Source of the DNA: PALSA-1006 sp041660815
GTDB taxonomy: Bacteria; Pseudomonadota; Gammaproteobacteria; Burkholderiales; Gallionellaceae
NCBI GenBank assembly: GCA_041660815.1
Contig: JBAZVN010000001.1
Location: forward strand, 124,001 to 188,000
DNA length: 64,000 nucleotides
Direction of reading: 5' to 3'
Below are positions 9,569-16,883 of this stretch, one piece after another. Numbering within the stretch: the first letter of the stretch is position 1; each line of letters begins with the position of its first letter. The notes beneath the pieces were generated by a model. The model was given only the letters and a program-made list of their open reading frames with translations. It was not told the DNA's origin and did no database searches. A program made the translations under genes and the position numbers.

Positions 9569-10212
9569 AACGTCTAGCCCGCGCCAGCGTGCAGTCCGCC
9601 GCCAATCTGGTGTTCTTCGCCGTCATCGGCACCGCGGTACTGGCTTCCACTTTTTTCCTCACGCATGACGAGATCGTCAAAAGTGAAAAAGCCGAGAAGC
9701 TCAAGCTCATCACCCAGATCGTGCCCTCCGAACTGTTCGACAACGATGTCATTCAGGACACGATCAGCATCCCCGCCGATCCGCTGCTGGGCAATGAAGA
9801 CAGTACCCTCGCCTATCGCGCACGGCTGAATGGCGAACCTTCCGCCGTGGTGCTGGAAGCCGTCGCGCCGGACGGTTACAGCGGCAAAATAGCACTCATC
9901 CTCGCCGTGCGCGCCAACGGCGAACTGGCCGGTGTGCGCGTGGTATCGCACAAGGAAACGCCGGGCTTGGGCGATTACATCGAGCTGCCAAAAAGCCCGT
10001 GGATAAAGGGTTTTGACGGCAAGTCACGCGAGATTTACAAAGACGCCGACTGGAAAGTAAAGAAAGACGGCGGGCAATTCGACTACATGGCGGGTGCGAC
10101 CATCACGCCACGCGCCGTGGTTAAGGCAGTGAATAAAGCCTTAATTTATTTTGTGGAAAATCGCGCGCAATTATTTGCCGCAAGTGTCGCCCAACCCCAA
10201 AAGCTGAAGTAA
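9565..10212 (+). CDS. rnfG: Rnf complex FMN-binding subunit G
   Basis: RnfG is anchored by one N-terminal helix (about residues 15-35) with its FMN domain outside the cytoplasm. The flavinylation motif appears as AGATIT near residue 178, a variant of SGATxT in which the second Thr carries FMN through a phosphoester bond. The central SHKETPGLGDYIE block near 131-143 is characteristic of the family. The 215-residue length is normal. It overlaps rnfD by four bases and is followed 22 bases later by rnfE. Confidence 0.95.
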   Translation: MKRLARASVQSAANLVFFAVIGTAVLASTFFLTHDEIVKSEKAEKLKLITQIVPSELFDNDVIQDTISIPADPLLGNEDSTLAYRARLNGEPSAVVLEAVAPDGYSGKIALILAVRANGELAGVRVVSHKETPGLGDYIELPKSPWIKGFDGKSREIYKDADWKVKKDGGQFDYMAGATITPRAVVKAVNKALIYFVENRAQLFAASVAQPQKLK

Positions 10213-10234
10213 TAAAACACGGCAGGAGATAAAA

Positions 10235-10942
10235 ATGAAGCTCCAGGAATTCAAAGATATTGTTTATAACGGCATCTGGAAACAAAACACCGGTGTCGTA
10301 CAACTGCTAGGCCTATGCCCCATCCTGGCGGTGAGCAGCACCGTGGTGAATGGCGTGAGCCTTGGCATCGCTACTGCCATCGTTATGGCGCTGAGCGGTG
10401 CGGCCATTGCGCCGATTAGAACTTTTGTGCCCAACGAAATTCGTATTCCAGTTTTTATTCTGATCATCGCCGTATTGGTCACCGTCGTGCAATATCTGAT
10501 GAACGCTTACATGTACAGCCTGTACGTGGTACTGGGGATTTTTATTCCGTTGATTGTCACCAACTGTATTGTGCTGGCCCGTATCGAAGCGTTTGCTTCA
10601 AAAAATCCCGCGTGGGCATCGGCTCTGGATGGTTTTGCGATGGGTATGGGCCTCACATTGGTGTTGGCAATTCTGGGCGGCGTTCGCGAAATTATCGGTC
10701 ATGGAACATTGCTTTCCGGTATTGATCTTGCACTGGGCGAGGTCGCCAAAGACTGGGTGATTCACCTAATCCCTAACTACAAAGGCTTCTTGCTCGCCAT
10801 TTTGCCGCCGGGTGCGTTTATTGGCTTGGGCTGTTTAATTGCCGGAAAAAATTACCTGAATTTACGCGCCGAGCGTAAGACGAAAAACATGAAAATCACT
10901 CCCGTATCAACCAGTGCCGAGCTGGCCTCTTCAGCACAATAA
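10235..10942 (+). CDS. rnfE: Rnf complex membrane subunit E
   Basis: RnfE is the paralogue of RnfA and completes the membrane core of the complex. The 235 residues contain six hydrophobic segments and the conserved NTGVVQLLGLCPILAVS near 14-30 and GIFIPLIVTNCIVLARIEAF near 102-121. A clear AGGAG site lies eight bases before the ATG, the only strong independent ribosome-binding site inside the operon. A hydrophilic Ser/Lys-rich tail ends the protein. nth starts 19 bases downstream, so the two are co-transcribed. Confidence 0.95.
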   Translation: MKLQEFKDIVYNGIWKQNTGVVQLLGLCPILAVSSTVVNGVSLGIATAIVMALSGAAIAPIRTFVPNEIRIPVFILIIAVLVTVVQYLMNAYMYSLYVVLGIFIPLIVTNCIVLARIEAFASKNPAWASALDGFAMGMGLTLVLAILGGVREIIGHGTLLSGIDLALGEVAKDWVIHLIPNYKGFLLAILPPGAFIGLGCLIAGKNYLNLRAERKTKNMKITPVSTSAELASSAQ

Positions 10943-10961
10943 GCAGCTTAATACAGCATCA

Positions 10962-11618
10962 ATGAATACCAGCAAACGCCGTGAAATCTTTCTGCGCCTG
11001 CAGGCTGCCAACCCGCATCCCAAGCCGGAGTTGGAATATAGCTCACCGTTTGAATTGTTAATTGCAGTGCTGCTATCGGCACAAGCTACCGACATCAGCG
11101 TCAATGCAGCCACGCGCATTTTGTTCCCGATAGCCAATACCCCGCAAGCACTACTCAACCTAGGCGAAGAAAAATTAAGTGTTTATATTCAACGTATTGG
11201 ACTTTACAAAACCAAGGCAAAACACATTATTCAGACCTGCAGATTGCTGCAGGAAAAACACGACGGAAAAGTTCCGCAAACGCGCGAAGCACTGGAATCT
11301 CTACCCGGCGTGGGGCGCAAGACCGCGAATGTGGTTTTGAATATTGCCTTTGGCCAACCCACCATTGCAGTGGACACACATATATTTCGCATCTCTAACC
11401 GCACCGGCATTGCGCCGGGAAAAGATGTACTGGCTGTGGAGCAACAACTGCTAAAAGTGGTTCCGGGTGAATTTAAATTGCTCGCGCATCACTGGCTGAT
11501 TTTGCACGGACGCTATATTTGCCAGGCACGCAAACCCAAATGTACTTCCTGCATCATTGCAGACCTGTGTGAATTTAAAGAAAAAACGCTCATCCCGCCC
11601 CAAAAACTCCCAAACTAA
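10962..11618 (+). CDS. nth: Endonuclease III (DNA glycosylase/AP lyase)
   Basis: Nth removes oxidised pyrimidines from DNA and nicks the abasic site. From the ATG at 10962 the 218 residues contain the helix-hairpin-helix LPGVGRKTANVV with catalytic K120 and D138 (VDTHIFR), and the 4Fe-4S ligands C187, C194, C197 and C203. These fall at the same residue numbers as in E. coli Nth. A longer reading from 10914 would overlap rnfE and is not supported. The rnf-nth linkage is conserved in proteobacteria, probably because both need Fe-S assembly. Confidence 0.97.
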   Translation: MNTSKRREIFLRLQAANPHPKPELEYSSPFELLIAVLLSAQATDISVNAATRILFPIANTPQALLNLGEEKLSVYIQRIGLYKTKAKHIIQTCRLLQEKHDGKVPQTREALESLPGVGRKTANVVLNIAFGQPTIAVDTHIFRISNRTGIAPGKDVLAVEQQLLKVVPGEFKLLAHHWLILHGRYICQARKPKCTSCIIADLCEFKEKTLIPPQKLPN

Positions 11619-11635
11619 TTGACCCACAAATCAAT

Positions 11636-11948
11636 GGGCCCCGGGATCATTATCACCCGAGGCCCATCTAGTTGTGTTGTATGACAAGGCTCAACAGCCC
11701 CGGCTTACGGTTTTTTAGGCCGCTAAAGCGTAGTTTTCATCGTTTGCATTTACATGCTTGCTTCATTTACGTCGATCGCCTGACGTGTCGCCCCGAAACC
11801 TATCTGCTCGCTGTCGAAACCAGGTCATCCCCAGCATAAGCACACTGACTTCACTGCACTTATGGTGGAGATGGGCGGAATTGAACCGCCGTCCAACAAG
11901 CCCTTATTGAGCCGGAGTTTTCGCAAACCGAAGTTTGCTCACAACAAT
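11636..11948 (-). ncRNA. ssrA: Permuted (two-piece) tmRNA, ssrA
   Basis: Read on the minus strand, the acceptor piece comes first and ends in the T-arm, CATCTCC and CCA (CCA end at 11863). A 30-base intervening segment (11833-11862) follows, and then the coding piece starts at 11832 with GGGGATGACCTGGTTTCGAC. The seven bases GGGGATG pair with CATCTCC, including the G-U pair at position 3 that alanine-tRNA synthetase recognises. The tag frame at 11715-11747 encodes ANDENYALAA followed by TAA, the same tag as E. coli. A 10-bp hairpin at 11636-11665 closes the coding piece. tmRNA with SmpB rescues stalled ribosomes. Outer ends are estimates. Confidence 0.93.
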
Positions 11949-11955
11949 GCGGAAC

Positions 11956-11964
11956 ATTCTAGCA
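11956..11964 (-). promoter_or_regulatory. Extended -10 promoter of the tmRNA gene
   Basis: On the minus strand TGC followed directly by TAGAAT forms an extended -10 element about eight bases before the inferred 5' end of the acceptor piece. No good -35 hexamer is seen at 16-18 bases, which fits an extended -10 promoter. Confidence 0.5.
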
Positions 11965-12137
11965 CATGAACAAACGTAAGTAGATATTCAGTTTTATGGC
12001 GGTAACCCAAACTGATAAATCGATTTTAGCCAGTCATGTTTTTGACTCACTAAGGTAATAAATCTGAAACCTTGCTTGTTTAAGATGGCGTTCGCCAAAT
12101 TTGATGGCGAAATATTCTTCAACTACCAGGAGGCCTC

Positions 12138-12311
12138 ATGAACAACCATGCTACTCAGCCGGAAGAAATCGAGATGGTTTTAAAAGAATTTGGCGATTTC
12201 TTTGCCAAAAGTGAAACTGAAAATCCCCCGCCCAGAAAGTCGAAATCATCAAAAAAATCAAGTGATGATGAGTATTATATCCCGCTCTATAAAGCCAGTT
12301 ATTTCAATTAA
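12138..12311 (+). CDS. Small hypothetical protein (57 aa)
   Basis: A 57-codon frame starts four bases after a full AGGAGG ribosome-binding site at 12128-12133. The product begins MNNHATQPEEIEMVLKEFG. It has a helical acidic N-terminal half, a Pro-Pro-Pro and Lys/Ser-rich linker near residues 30-42, an acidic DDE, and an aromatic tail ending YKASYFN. No membrane segment or known motif is recognised. The strong start site makes a real small gene likely, although it stands alone between the tmRNA and a toxin-antitoxin pair. Confidence 0.5.
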   Translation: MNNHATQPEEIEMVLKEFGDFFAKSETENPPPRKSKSSKKSSDDEYYIPLYKASYFN

Positions 12312-12447
12312 AACCAGATCAGAGCTTGCGCTTCCAAGCTGGAACACCAAACACTTCCATACTTGGTATGCGCGAGAACACGGTGGAAGTCGTAGCGACA
12401 CTTGGGGAAAGAACCATTTGCAGCAAGCCGGTGAAGGCTGCAAGAAA

Positions 12448-12942
12448 CTATAGCATGATTGACTGCTCCAGCGTCGCCACCGGCAAATACAAGCACAACT
12501 GATTATCTACGCAAGCAATAAATCCCAGCTTCATATAAAACACTTTTGCTTTTTCGTGCTTGGCATCCACGACAACTGCATACAACCCCACCCTCTGCGA
12601 GAATTCCACCGCCAGGCGCAAGGCGAACGCCAGTAAATCTTGTCCGACGCCTTGGCCTTGATAACGCACATCTACCGCCAAACGCCCGACTCGCAAAATG
12701 GGGGCGGGATAGCGCGGCAATTTAGCTTGAGAAGCCAACGAAGTTGTTGCAACTTGGCCTGCACTCACCGTCACAAAACCGATGACGCTAACACCATCCT
12801 CAGCCAATGCAATGTAAGTTTTGCCGAAACCGCGCCGTTGCTGCTGCCCCGCGTGGCGCAGCAAAAAATCATTAAGTGCAGCCTCACCGCAATCAAAACC
12901 CTCACGGCGATGCGCAGCGCCAAGCAACTGGATAGTCGCCAT
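12448..12942 (-). CDS. GNAT acetyltransferase toxin (TacT-like)
   Basis: A 164-residue GCN5-related N-acetyltransferase of the class that acetylates aminoacyl-tRNA and stops translation. Features are the N-terminal HRREGFDCGEAALNDFL (about residues 11-27), the acetyl-CoA loop RYQGQGVGQDLL near residue 94, and the conserved KVFYMKLGF with the likely catalytic Tyr near residue 143. It directly follows a DUF1778 antitoxin gene, the standard TacAT/AtaRT order, with the ATG three bases after the antitoxin stop. Which tRNA it would modify cannot be read from sequence. Confidence 0.9.
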   Translation of the reverse strand: MATIQLLGAAHRREGFDCGEAALNDFLLRHAGQQQRRGFGKTYIALAEDGVSVIGFVTVSAGQVATTSLASQAKLPRYPAPILRVGRLAVDVRYQGQGVGQDLLAFALRLAVEFSQRVGLYAVVVDAKHEKAKVFYMKLGFIACVDNQLCLYLPVATLEQSIML

Positions 12943-12945
12943 CAC

Positions 12946-13212
12946 TTAACTGCGCGCCATTAGATTACGCAGCGCCATATTGGGTTTAGGAGGATTTTCG
13001 AGAGAAGCAGTGAACGCATCGAAATCACGCTGCGTCAACATGAGCGTATCAGTTTCAGAAACAATTCTGCGCGCCGCTTCAAACGCGTTCTGCAACATAA
13101 AACTAGAAACTGTCGTGCCCATCAACGTGGCGGCACGTTCAATCATCGCTTTAGCTTCCGCACTGGTGCGCAGATTGATGCGCGCGGATTCATTGGTGAG
13201 GCTGGCTGGCAT
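12946..13212 (-). CDS. DUF1778 ribbon-helix-helix antitoxin (TacA-like)
   Basis: An 88-residue antitoxin. The N-terminal ribbon-helix-helix (ARINLRTSAEAKAMIERAA, about residues 9-27) binds operator DNA. The C-terminal half, including LTQRDFDAFTASLENPPKPN near 59-78, is the usual wrap-around segment that blocks the acetyltransferase. The start at 13212 is preferred to one at 13254 because it matches the family N-terminus. The gene is the first of a two-gene operon with the GNAT toxin and probably represses it. Confidence 0.88.
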   Translation of the reverse strand: MPASLTNESARINLRTSAEAKAMIERAATLMGTTVSSFMLQNAFEAARRIVSETDTLMLTQRDFDAFTASLENPPKPNMALRNLMARS

Positions 13213-13242
13213 GACAAGCACTCCGAAAAATTTGATAGCGAT

Positions 13243-13277
13243 ATTGTACGTCAAAATGCCACTAGTAATTCAACTAG
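13243..13277 (-). promoter_or_regulatory. Possible promoter/operator of the TacAT pair
   Basis: Upstream of the antitoxin start, the minus strand has TACAAT (13243-13248) and TTGAAT (13268-13273) spaced by 19 bases. TTGAAT sits inside an inverted repeat CTAGT-N6-ACTAG (13262-13277). An inverted repeat over a -35 box would suit autorepression by a ribbon-helix-helix protein. The spacing is long, so this is tentative. Confidence 0.3.
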
Positions 13278-13505
13278 CTACATTACCTCTAAAACAGGAC
13301 TGATGAATATATCTTGCCGTTTGAATGAATGGTGGAGATTAGGAACGGACGGAAGTCTTAAGTGGCACGCCTGCATGGGCTGCACATTGCTTAGTAATGA
13401 GTTGATGGAGTTGTGTTTGAGCGGCTTGTTTACTTCAACAGAAAATATCAGCCAAATGAATGCGATTTTCGCAATTTAGCCCTTTAAAATCAATGAGTTA
13501 CAACT

Positions 13506-13593
13506 TGGCGGAGGCTGTGAGATTCGAACTCACGGAACATTTCTGTTCGGCAGTTTTCAAGACTGCTGGTTTAAACCACTCACCCAAACCTCC
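13506..13593 (-). tRNA. tRNA-Ser (UGA anticodon)
   Basis: Minus-strand type-II tRNA of 88 bases with a long variable arm. The 5' GGAGGTT pairs with AGCCTCC, and the CCA tail is encoded (ends at 13506). The anticodon TGA is at 13557-13559 in the loop CTTGAAA. The T-arm reads GTTCGAATC. The type-II variable arm and UGA anticodon define serine. Confidence 0.96.
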
Positions 13594-13637
13594 GTATTTT
13601 GATCAAAAATCAGATGCTGCCGATTTCTGAGGCGCGC

Positions 13638-13666
13638 ATCATACCCGAACTATGCTTTTTCGTTAA
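13638..13666 (-). promoter_or_regulatory. Sigma-70 promoter of tRNA-Ser
   Basis: TTAACG (13661-13666) and TATGAT (13638-13643) on the minus strand are separated by exactly 17 bases and followed by a GC-rich discriminator (GCGCGCC), typical of stringently controlled stable-RNA promoters. Confidence 0.6.
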
Positions 13667-13803
13667 GCGTCAATTGCAAGATTTTTTTCGTGAGTGATTG
13701 CAACTTTTTTGATGCTTCTGTAGTCTTACGCTCGCTGCTGAAAAATCATCAGGATTTACTGAATGTTTTCCGTTCGTTAAACGTTTTAATTGGAGAAAAA
13801 CAC

Positions 13804-14487
13804 ATGCAATATCAAACCATTTCGCAGACCGGTTCTTTTGCTCTGGAGCAAAATAAGGTTTTGCGCAACACTTACATGATGCTGGGATTGACCATGATCC
13901 CAACGATTATCGGTGCATTTATTGGCATGTCCACGAATTTTTCGTTCATGGCGCAATATCCGATTATGGCTCCGCTGCTGATGTTTGGCGTAATGATGGG
14001 CATGTTGTTTGCGGTTTCGGCACTGCGCAATAGCGTATGGGGCATCGCGGCGCTGCTGGGCTTTACCTTTGTCGCCGGTGTATTTTTGGGACCGATTTTG
14101 CAGCACGCGCTACATCTGAAAAACGGCGCTCAATTAATCGGTATGGCAGCGGGCGGCACAGGGGTAATCTTTTTTACCCTGGCGACTATCGCCACCGTCA
14201 CCAAAAAAGATTTTAGCTTTATGGGCAAGTTTTTGTTCATCGGCGTGATCCTGCTGGTGATTGCATCTTTGGCAAATTTGTTCTTCCAAGTGCCCGTGTT
14301 GTCACTGACTATCTCGGCGATTGCCGTGATGATTTTCTCGGCCTACATTCTGTATGACATCAGCCAGATCGTACACGGCGGCGAAACCAACTATGTGATG
14401 GCGACCATGTCCCTGTATCTGAATATCTACAATATCTTTGTTAATTTGCTCAGCTTATTGATGGCGTTTGCGGGCGAGAAAGACTGA
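13804..14487 (+). CDS. Bax inhibitor-1/YccA family membrane protein
   Basis: A 227-residue protein with seven hydrophobic segments spread from about residue 20 to 220. It belongs to the BI-1/YccA (UPF0005) family of inner-membrane proteins; YccA interacts with the FtsH protease in E. coli, and other members are pH-sensitive Ca2+ leak channels. The start at 13804 follows a GGAG site and gives MQYQTISQTGSFALEQNKVL; a longer frame from 13690 has no such site. A Rho-independent terminator follows immediately, so the gene is a single unit. Confidence 0.9.
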   Translation: MQYQTISQTGSFALEQNKVLRNTYMMLGLTMIPTIIGAFIGMSTNFSFMAQYPIMAPLLMFGVMMGMLFAVSALRNSVWGIAALLGFTFVAGVFLGPILQHALHLKNGAQLIGMAAGGTGVIFFTLATIATVTKKDFSFMGKFLFIGVILLVIASLANLFFQVPVLSLTISAIAVMIFSAYILYDISQIVHGGETNYVMATMSLYLNIYNIFVNLLSLLMAFAGEKD

Positions 14488-14510
14488 CCTTGCACCTGTT
14501 GTAATTAGAG

Positions 14511-14534
14511 AAGGCGGCATAAGCCGCCTTTTTC
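14511..14534 (+). terminator. Rho-independent terminator after the BI-1 gene
   Basis: An 8-bp stem AAGGCGGC/GCCGCCTT with an ATAA loop is followed by a T-rich run, ideally placed 24 bases after the BI-1 stop. Confidence 0.85.
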
Positions 14535-14569
14535 TTGCCTGATCAAACCATCTCTACACGGAAAACAAT

Positions 14570-14920
14570 ATGCCACTGAATGCCTTTTTAAAACAATTGA
14601 ACGTTGCGCCTGAACGCATAGCGTTCAACGACACCATCGCGGTAATCGACGCCTTGTATGACTTCACCCCGACCGCATTCAAGAACGGCTCGCTGCTCAA
14701 CGAAGCAGGCAAGAATAACGGCTCGTGCAAAGTATTCTCGTTCGCGAAACTCAACAACCTGTCGCAACAGCTGACTCTGCATTGTTTCGGCGCTTATTAT
14801 CATGATGATGTGCTCAAAAACCCGGACGGTGTGGATCATCAGAACATACGGAATTTCATCCAAACGGGCTGGGAAGGAATCCGGTTCGGAGGCGAAGCAC
14901 TGACACCCCAAAGAGCCTGA
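14570..14920 (+). CDS. HopJ-family protein
   Basis: A 116-residue protein matching the HopJ family, first named from a Pseudomonas syringae type III effector but widespread in free-living proteobacteria, where its function is unknown. Family blocks seen are DTIAVIDALYDFTPTAFKNG (about residues 21-40), NNGSCKVFSFAKLN (49-62), LHCFGAYYHDDVL (70-82) and NIRNFIQTGWEGIRF (94-108). No type III secretion genes are in the window, so an effector role is not implied. It is monocistronic, with a hairpin terminator downstream. Confidence 0.85.
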   Translation: MPLNAFLKQLNVAPERIAFNDTIAVIDALYDFTPTAFKNGSLLNEAGKNNGSCKVFSFAKLNNLSQQLTLHCFGAYYHDDVLKNPDGVDHQNIRNFIQTGWEGIRFGGEALTPQRA

Positions 14921-14943
14921 CTTCCAAAATTGCCAGGCCCGAA

Positions 14944-14976
14944 GCAAGAAAGGCGACCAATGGTCGCCTTTCTTGC
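14944..14976 (+). terminator. Long perfect hairpin after hopJ
   Basis: A 16-bp perfect inverted repeat (GCAAGAAAGGCGACCA, one central base, then its complement) begins 23 bases after hopJ. T-runs within the distal arm and its position between convergent genes suggest a bidirectional terminator. Confidence 0.7.
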
Positions 14977-15002
14977 TTACCGTCCCACCTTATACTTCTG
15001 CT

Positions 15003-15215
15003 TCATAGCGCCCGCATGTAGGCGGCTATCTCTTCCAGCTCGCCGTCCGGCAACAAGGAGGATATCCTTACACCCTCCCGGCCTGACACAATGAGAAAGA
15101 CAACCCTACAACTTCGGTTTGCATCGTTAGATGCGTACATGCGGTGCAAGTCCCACGGCATGATCTCGCTTACTCACTCCAATGCCTCGAGCATCAGATC
15201 ATCGTAGCTGATCAT
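15003..15215 (-). pseudogene. 71-codon frame behind rlmD with one in-frame TGA
   Basis: An ATG overlapping the rlmD stop (ATGA) opens MISYDDLMLEALE, then a TGA at 15174-15176. The same frame then stays open for 56 more codons to a TGA at 15003-15005. The downstream part contains VVFLIVSGREGVRIS and ends LLPDGELEEIAAYMRAL, which looks like real coding sequence (helical, acidic, well-formed). The simplest reading is a small gene recently broken by a nonsense mutation. Re-initiation at an in-frame ATG four codons after the stop would give a 52-residue product. The family is not recognised. Confidence 0.45.
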
Positions 15216-16525
15216 GCTTTAACGAACAGCGCGATAGACTCGACGTGCGAGGTATGCGGAAACATATTCATCACTCCGGCAGCTTTGAGCGTATAGCCGT
15301 GTGTATGTACCAATATCTCCGCATCGCGCGCCAACGTGGCCGGGTTGCAGCTCACATACACAATGCGTTGCGGGGCGGTCTCGGGCGTAATGGCTTTTAT
15401 CAGTTCCATCGCGCCATCGCGCGGCGGATCAATCAGCCATTTATCGAAGTGGCCCAATCTAGCCAGCGACGCGGCATCTATCTCAAACAGGTTCATCGCA
15501 CTAAATTGGGTATTCTTGGATAGCGCATTGAAGTCGGCATTTTCTCCGGCGCGCTTCACCAGCGCGGCACTCCCTTCAACTCCCAGCACTTGCGCGCCGC
15601 TGCGCGCGATGGGCAGCGTAAAATTTCCCAAACCGCAGAAAAAATCAGCAATATATTCAGTTGGTTGCGGAGCAAGCAAGCGCAGCGCGCGACTCACCAT
15701 CAGGCGGTTCATAGTGCTGTTTACCTGGGTAAATTCCGTGGGCGCGTAAGGCATCGTGATACCGAACTCCGGCATGCTGTAAGCCAGCGCGGGCGCATCC
15801 AGCGGATAAAACGGATGCACCGTATCCGGCCCTTTGGTCTGCGTCCAAAACTGCACCTGATGCTCATCGGCAAACTGCTTGAGCAGTATTTCATCAGCGG
15901 GCGAAAGCGCTTGCATAATGCGCAACACCAGCACATCCACCCGCTCGCCCACCGCCACTTCAATTTGCGGCAATTGGTCGCGAATTGACAGCTGTTCATT
16001 CAAGCGTGCCAACAGCGGCAAGAGCTTGGCGATTTTGCCAGGCAGGATTTCACAATGCTGCATGTCGGCAATAAAGCTGCTGCGCTTTTCATGAAAGCCC
16101 ACCAGCGTCTTGCCTTTTTTTAACACATGTCGCACCGAGAGACGCGCACGCTGACGATAGCCCCACGCCTCGCCGTAAATTGGCGCCAAAATCATTTCCG
16201 GCTTGACCTTGCCTATGCGCTGCAGATTATCTTCCAGAATGCGCTGCTTGGCGGCCACCTGCGCTCGCACATCCAGATGCTGCATGGAGCAACCGCCGCA
16301 CATGGCAAAATGCACACACTTGGGTTGCACGCGGGTAAAGGAAGTTTTATGAATGCGTGTGGCAACCGCATTTTCAAAGCTGGATTTTTTGCGGAACGAA
16401 GAATAACTAACGCGTTCTCCGATCAGGGCACCTTCAATAAAAATCACTTTGCCTTCGTGGTGCGCGATGCCGCGCCCTTCCTGATCCAACGATTCAACGG
16501 TAACAACGGGTTCAATGGTGGGCAT
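15212..16525 (-). CDS. rlmD: 23S rRNA (uracil-1939-C5)-methyltransferase RlmD
   Basis: RlmD methylates U1939 of 23S rRNA using S-adenosylmethionine. An N-terminal TRAM domain (VESLDQEGRGIAHHEGKVIFIEG) spans about residues 8-60. The 4Fe-4S ligands lie in CVHFAMCGGCSMQH, the SAM loop is IADFFCGLGNFTLPI, and the catalytic Cys is in YVSCNPATLARD near the end. The ATG at 16525 is preferred to a TTG nine bases earlier. The start overlaps the upstream VanZ-like gene by 14 bases. Confidence 0.94.
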   Translation of the reverse strand: MPTIEPVVTVESLDQEGRGIAHHEGKVIFIEGALIGERVSYSSFRKKSSFENAVATRIHKTSFTRVQPKCVHFAMCGGCSMQHLDVRAQVAAKQRILEDNLQRIGKVKPEMILAPIYGEAWGYRQRARLSVRHVLKKGKTLVGFHEKRSSFIADMQHCEILPGKIAKLLPLLARLNEQLSIRDQLPQIEVAVGERVDVLVLRIMQALSPADEILLKQFADEHQVQFWTQTKGPDTVHPFYPLDAPALAYSMPEFGITMPYAPTEFTQVNSTMNRLMVSRALRLLAPQPTEYIADFFCGLGNFTLPIARSGAQVLGVEGSAALVKRAGENADFNALSKNTQFSAMNLFEIDAASLARLGHFDKWLIDPPRDGAMELIKAITPETAPQRIVYVSCNPATLARDAEILVHTHGYTLKAAGVMNMFPHTSHVESIALFVKA

Positions 16526-16883
16526 AATTTTCAATTGTAGATAATAGATTGCCTAAGCGCGTTTGTGCCAATCCCCAGCCCAGAATAACTCCGGTAGTAT
16601 TGGCCAGCATGTCGGCATATTCAAAAAAGCGGTAGCCACTCAGTCCCTGTAAAAATTCAATGCCCACCCCCATTGCGACAAAGCATACAAATAATATTTT
16701 GCGGGTATTGGGGGATAAATAAACCTGACAAAAAATCAGCATCAATGTGGCGTAGGCCAGTGCGTGTTCCAGCTTATCCACGCCTTCAAACGAAACCGGC
16801 TCGGGGGGATGCGGTATCAGGGAAATATAAAATACGCCGGCCACCAATATCCAACCGATACCCAAGTAAATACTGCGCAGCAT
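16512..16883 (-). CDS. VanZ-like membrane protein
   Basis: A 123-residue protein with four hydrophobic segments and the VanZ-like pattern: Pro-rich loop after helix 1 (IPHPPEPV), GVDKLEHALAYATLM near residues 34-48, and GVGIEFLQGLSGYRFFEYADMLAN with its conserved E..Q and D. VanZ-family proteins are of uncertain function; the type member gives teicoplanin resistance, but small proteobacterial members have no tested role. The ATG at 16883 overlaps the exonuclease stop (TGATG); a GTG one codon earlier is also possible. Confidence 0.8.
   Translation of the reverse strand: MLRSIYLGIGWILVAGVFYISLIPHPPEPVSFEGVDKLEHALAYATLMLIFCQVYLSPNTRKILFVCFVAMGVGIEFLQGLSGYRFFEYADMLANTTGVILGWGLAQTRLGNLLSTIENYAHH

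Noticed and set aside
12190..12453. 87-codon plus-strand frame overlapping the 57-aa small gene
   Set aside because: It is out of frame with the well-placed AGGAGG start at 12138, has no ribosome site of its own, and its product is not protein-like over most of its length.
13303..13479. 58-codon plus-strand frame upstream of tRNA-Ser
   Set aside because: Unusual composition (three Trp and four or five Cys in a short span), only a weak ACAGGA before the start, and no recognisable motif; likely chance. The stretch between the TA promoter and the tRNA otherwise shows nothing.
14570..14920. HopJ protein as evidence of a type III secretion system
   Set aside because: The family is widespread in free-living bacteria and no secretion genes or chaperones are nearby.
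15174..15176. The in-frame TGA behind rlmD read as selenocysteine
   Set aside because: No stem-loop resembling a bacterial SECIS was seen directly after the codon, and the flanking residues match no selenoprotein; a nonsense mutation is simpler.
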